In this document: positions 59,821-64,000 of the stretch, piece after piece
How positions within the stretch are numbered: position 1 is the first letter of the stretch
Layout of the letters: every line of letters begins with the position of its first letter
Source of the DNA: Linyphia triangularis
Lineage: Eukaryota > Arthropoda > Arachnida > Araneae > Linyphiidae
NCBI GenBank assembly: GCA_963978545.1
Contig: OZ021723.1
Coordinates: forward strand, 97,806,002-97,870,001
Length of the DNA stretch: 64,000 nt
Direction: 5' to 3'
Notes under the pieces: generated by a model
Databases searched by the model: none
Seen by the model: the letters and a program-made list of their open reading frames with translations, nothing else
Told to the model about the DNA's origin: nothing
Position numbers and translations under genes: made by a program

Positions 59821-60693
59821 TAGCAATAAGCACAAATAAAACTTCGGACGTTCCTGAATTGCTACAACAGCTGGCTCTCGAGATTATAAACAATATCCCT
59901 AAGGAGGGAATCCGAATCTATACTGATGGTAGCAGGGATGAGCAGAATCGGACTGGAAGTGGAGTCTACATCAAGAGACCCGATGGCGACGTAAACATTA
60001 AAAGGAGAAACCCGGATTACTGTTCCGTCTTCCGTTCGGAGCTTTTGGCTATCGAGGCGGGACTGAATGCAATTGAAGATTTTTAGCATTTAGACCCCAT
60101 CTGAATCCTTACGGATAGTAGAAGTTCTATCCAATATTTGAGTGCATGGTCCAGAGTGGGTGATAGGGCTGGTACGGCAATCTTGAAACGTACGTGTAAA
60201 CTTTCCGAAAAGCGAGATATTTACCTGCAGTTGATCCCGTCCCATGTAGGTCTTTATGGCAATGAGATCGCTGACTCGCTGGCAAAACTTGGCACTCATG
60301 AACCCCTGCCAGATAACTTGATACTTACATCCTCAGAAATTCACTCCATTAGAAAGAAACGTGTACAGCTGGACTGGATTGTTCCCCTGGTGCACACCTG
60401 GTACTCTGGGGAAAAGCCGGGACGCGCTTTGACCTTCAGAGGAGATTAGAGGTGATCAGACTGCGTACACAAGATTTATCAGTGGTCACCTAAGGTGTAT
60501 GAGATATGAACATAAAAGAAAGGTCTATCCAACTTGCAATAAGTGTTTCACCGGTGCAGCGGCTCACCTCCTTAGCTGCATGCATTTTGAAAAAGAAGAT
60601 TAGACCCAGTCTTGTTCTTCGACTTCCTGAGGGTGGGTGGACTCATGGACCTGGTCTAGCTCCACTAGACCAGTTGGGATAAGAAACAACAAC
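59821..60693 (+). mobile_element. 5'-truncated non-LTR retrotransposon, RNase H to 3' end
   Basis: Bounded by an exact 11-bp TSD AAAATATCTTC (59810-59820 and 60694-60704). The frame from 59859 encodes RNase H: first catalytic Asp in IYTDGSRD, Glu in SELLAIEAG, Asp in ILTDSRSS, then IPSHVGLYGNEIADSLAKLG. It is broken by TAG at 60084, TGA at 60102 and a frameshift near 60447, after which a Cys-rich end CNKCFTGAAAHLLSCMHFE and DPVLFFDFLRVGGLMDLV follow to a stop at 60657-60659. The 3' tail is AACAACAAC. Jockey/I-like by pattern. Dead copy. Confidence 0.93.
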
Positions 60694-60902
60694 AAAATAT
60701 CTTCAAAAAATTTCTTTCAATATTTTGAATATTTTTTACTTACTGTAGCAGCAATTAATTGAAAGAATAGTTTTAAGTTAAAAAATAGTAGATTTATTTC
60801 TATTTTTCTCCAACAGAAGGCATCACAAATATTTAGCAAAAGTATCATTAAATGTATTTTAAAATCATTACACTAAAATACACACCCTTCTAATTAGATT
60901 TA

Positions 60903-61267
60903 TTAATTTCTATCTATTATTATTGTTATATTTGGCAGGTGATTTCTTTTTGGCACAAAGTTTATTGTGATTGTATTATTTTTTAAAAACAATTTGGCAT
61001 TACCACATTGGAGCAGTGAAAAATTGACACTCCCACTTAAAGTGAATCCTCGTATCCAAAACTGATAATAAACCAGATTATGTTTTCTTTCAGATGTAGC
61101 TCCAACATCATCTATTCTAAGTCCTGTACATAATTGCTGATTGAATTTGAACTGTGGAACATCAATTTTCAAATCAGCTTGCCCCTTCTCTAGTGTAATA
61201 AAAACTCTTTTATAATTTTTCTTAAGTTCCACCACTTTGCCATGGACTGTGCAAGCCGTGGCAAAAT
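60903..61267 (-). CDS. probable terminal coding exon of an unrecognised gene
   Basis: On the - strand an acceptor (TATATTTACAG) is followed by an open frame of about 121 codons to a stop at 60903-60905. It opens DFATACTVHGKVVELKKNYK and includes the block RVFITLEKGQADLKIDVPQF. No ATG is needed because it looks like an internal start of a last exon. The alternation of hydrophobic and polar residues suggests a beta-rich fold; an OB-type fold is a guess only. AATAAA on the same strand at 60793-60798 lies about 105 bp past the stop. I recognise no family. Upstream exons would lie at higher coordinates. Chance open frames of this length are unusual here, but a degenerate transposon ORF cannot be excluded. 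Confidence 0.5.
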
Positions 61268-62606
61268 CTGTAAATATACTATTTAAAATGTGATGAAACT
61301 GGAACTTTAAAAAATCTGGTTCCTGCTACAAAGGAACATTCTTCTTCCTGTCAAACGAAGGAACAACTTGGATATGCAATTCAATAACTATTTACAGAAG
61401 GTTTTTTTTTAATAATTTTTGCTATGCCAAAACTTTTTTGAATGTGTAAAAAATTGTCCTAATAATTTTCATTCTGAAGATTTGTTTAAACTATTTACTT
61501 CAAGTTCATATCTCTCCGCATTGGGTTAATTTCTGAATACTTCTTTTATTTTGTTTCACATGAAGCGATTTACGACAAAAACCAACTTGAGGTGCAAACA
61601 AAAAATGCAACTTGTAAGATAACAATGTTATTACTTCCGAGTCGTTAAATTTTTTTTAAGAAAGAATATTTTCCATATTTTCTTCTTGGAGTATTTTTTA
61701 AATTTTACTGATATTATCTTAGGGTACATAAAAAAAATGCCTTTTTTTTAAAAGAAGTACTTAATTTCATGACATTTTTCAAATTGATACTCATGTCAAT
61801 TATAAAAATATGTAAAATGATATTTTTCGGAATATTTTGACAACGCATACATTGTAAAAGTACATTTGATGCATCAGTAATTTTTAAAAAAATTTATATA
61901 CTTTATTTAAAAAAGCTTGATTTAATTTTTATTATGAAATGGTAAAATTGACTTTTCCTTGTTTGAAAAAAAAAAAAAAGTTGTCATTTAAAAAGAGGCA
62001 AGGTAAAAGCTTTTTATACCTTTTTACAGTTTTACAAGAATTTTTTTTTTTATGTCAAGCCACATGTGATTTGTTGCGTTTTGCATTTTCTGTGTAGTAA
62101 TTCTTAATAGCACTTTTTAAATTACTTTATAATGTGAATTACATTTTTTATAGTTTTTTTATTAATATTCTTAAGGTGAATATTATCCTAAACATAAGGT
62201 AATGAAATAACTGTTTTATACAAAGCTTTTTCTTGCTAATATAGCTTTACAAATAAGAAATATTTATGTAATAAATATTATATACCATTTTATAGTTGGA
62301 AAATATTGTTTAATATTCTCTTTTAGGTATTGGAGTAGAGTGCTAGATTTCAATTAATCTTTTTCCCAAGTTTTTAATTTACCTTGAAAAGCATATTATT
62401 TTAAAAATAAGAGGAACAAAGGCATTTTCAATGTTAAACATTTATATGCATTTTTCAGCGATTACTCTTAAAATTTTAGATTAACCCATTTTTGTAATTC
62501 TAGTATAAAAAAATTTAGTAACTTTTTATGATATCAATCAAAATTTTGACATTCGTATGAAATTGTTCTTTAATGCAGTATGCATTATTGTATACAACTC
62601 AACACT
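61268..62606. other. AT-rich stretch without recognised exon
   Basis: Would be intron or intergenic space upstream of the - strand exon at 60903-61267. No repeat family identified. Confidence 0.5.
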
Positions 62607-62698
62607 TTAACACGTTCACGCCGGCGCGTACCACCGGTGGCCCGCACTAGACTGTCTCATCGTACCACCGGTGGTACGCGCCGGCGTGAACGTGTTAA
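62607..62698. mobile_element. 92-bp piggyBac-like MITE
   Basis: TTAA at both ends. Perfect 34-bp inverted ends (TTAACACGTTCACGCCGGCG + CGTACCACCGGTGG) around a 24-bp spacer. Very GC-rich compared with its AT-rich surroundings. Confidence 0.93.
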
Positions 62699-63754
62699 AC
62701 TTATGTAGTGTGGATAAAGAATGTGTGCCAAAGAAGCTTGCTGCATAGTTTCATCGTCACACCATATTTTCAGTCATGTAAATGCCCTTGAACTTTGTAT
62801 ATAAAATGTATTTATTTTTGTAATTATATGTACAGAAGTTTTATAAATTTTTTTCCTAGATCGATTTTGTGTCTATTCAATTGTAATTTAAGAGCATCCT
62901 TTTAAATATACTGTGAAGTGAAATATCTTTTCCTAGAGTTGAAATGTACTAAGATTTTAATTACGACATATAATTATGGCATTTCAATTATGGATTAGTT
63001 TGAATGTAAAGCTATCTTCAGGTGATAAATAGAATGTACGAGTAATGGCATCAGTGCTTCTTTTAGAATGAACCTGTATCTTTAATTTACTATATATTTA
63101 GTTAAAAAATACTGTAATCAAATTCTTTGATGAGAAAATTAGTTTCATGCTGAATAAACAGGATTTTTTTTACAAAACTATTAAGATGATAATTTGAATG
63201 AAATTTACCTTTTTAAAATTCAAAATTAGGTTTCGTAAAATGTTAAACTCCTCAAAGGAGTAAGCATGTACAATTTATTATATTTCCAGAAACAATTTCT
63301 GGTACATTTTTAAATATTATTAAAATCAAAGAATAAAACATGTTGCAGTTTCATGATACAAGATCATAAATTTTCAAAATACAAAACATCCTCAAAAATA
63401 TTTTATTTAATAAATCATGACAATTTGATTAAAACTAAAACAAGGAAAAGCGATTGAAATAACATTAGTAACATTTAAATAATCTCATAACAGAAGTATT
63501 CATAGAAAATATCAATTAAAAAATTCGGATCTCTATTCTCCATAACAATCTGGTTATCAAACATACTTGAGCAGAACAAGGCATAGAGTTAAGTTAATTC
63601 ACAATCAATATAAGTTGGAGATACTAGCTGCGCTGGTCACAAATTACAATACATTCCTACCTATTTCAGAGCTTTTAGAAAATGTAACACTCTGCAAGGG
63701 ATTATTAACTCTAAGCATTTTGAGCAATTCTAACATGGAACTCGCAAAATTTCA
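62699..63754. other. AT-rich stretch; possible 3'UTR of the right-edge - strand gene
   Basis: No further exon recognised. AATAAA on the - strand at 63402-63407 could end that gene's transcript about 350 bp past its stop. Confidence 0.4.
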
Positions 63755-64000
63755 CTTTGGCTGTGACATTAAAAACTCCAAACGTTTAATGATAGTATCC
63801 GAGCTGTCCGTGCCCTGATAGTCCATACGACCCTGTTCCCAGGCTTTCATACCCTGATAGTTGCCTACTTCTGAACCAGGAAGCGGGTTCTCAACCTGGA
63901 GAGGTTTCTCAGTCTCGGAAACGCCAGCAGAATCGCCAATAGGTATGGATTCAGCATTTCCACCTACCTCCACCTTGACTGCATCGGGCGGAATGTCCAT
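63755..64000 (-). CDS. probable last coding exon of a gene running off the right edge
   Basis: Open - strand frame from the window edge, 82 codons, ending ...LEFLMSQPK at a TGA near 63752. Acidic and proline-containing at first (KPLQVENPLPGSEVGNYQG), then MKAWEQGRMDYQGTDSSDTI. GC and codon use are richer than the surrounding AT-rich DNA, as expected of an exon. The first codon in the window is ATG, but the edge prevents deciding whether it is a start. AATAAA on this strand at 63402-63407. Product not recognised. Confidence 0.6.

Overview
Organism and locus. This is an AT-rich animal nuclear window with long introns, microsatellites and many transposable-element copies. The clearest gene is a roundabout (Robo) axon-guidance receptor on the + strand. 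I could place 24 exons (4746-59494) whose splice phases all agree and whose predicted protein runs through the Robo domains in order: Ig1-Ig5, three fibronectin type III domains, one transmembrane helix, then a cytoplasmic tail with CC0, CC1 and CC2 motifs and a conserved near-C-terminal block. The exon protein is closest in pattern to arthropod Robo1-type receptors. The RNase H fragment of a non-LTR retrotransposon at 59821-60693 has an ending (DPVLFFDFLRVGGLMDLV) of a kind I associate with spider genomes, so a spider or other chelicerate is the best guess. That is inference, not proof.

Layout. 1-4745: upstream sequence or 5' intron of Robo with no exon recognised; it holds a 279-bp tandem array (565-2495) and a hAT transposase relic. 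4746-5042: Ig1 exon. 5043-24209: a 19.2-kb intron with dispersed repeats, a 1.6-kb foldback, several hairpin elements, a TSD-flanked 676-bp element and non-repetitive GC-richer islands that could be regulatory. 24210-24491: Ig2 exon, with a tRNA-derived SINE just upstream. 24492-30707: intron carrying two insertions with exact 8-bp target-site duplications, one of them nested. 30708-44562: Ig3 to transmembrane exons. 45362-59494: cytoplasmic exons, including a 28-nt microexon. 59821-60693: truncated retrotransposon with an 11-bp TSD. 60903-61267 and 63755-64000: two probable terminal coding exons on the - strand, products not recognised. A 92-bp piggyBac-like MITE lies at 62607-62698.

How it fits together. 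Apart from the two - strand exons there is one gene, and nearly everything between its exons is transposon-derived. The elements are well enough preserved to date relative insertions: a mariner-like foldback inside a hAT-like element whose empty copy lies 16 kb away; a hAT-like element inside a member of a 5-bp-TSD family; a piggyBac-like element inside a member of another dispersed family. The signal-peptide exon of Robo lies outside the window or was not recognised. The 3' end is ambiguous: exon 24 either reads through to a stop at 59539-59541 or splices on at 59494. All homology statements are from reading the translations; no database search or RNA evidence was available.
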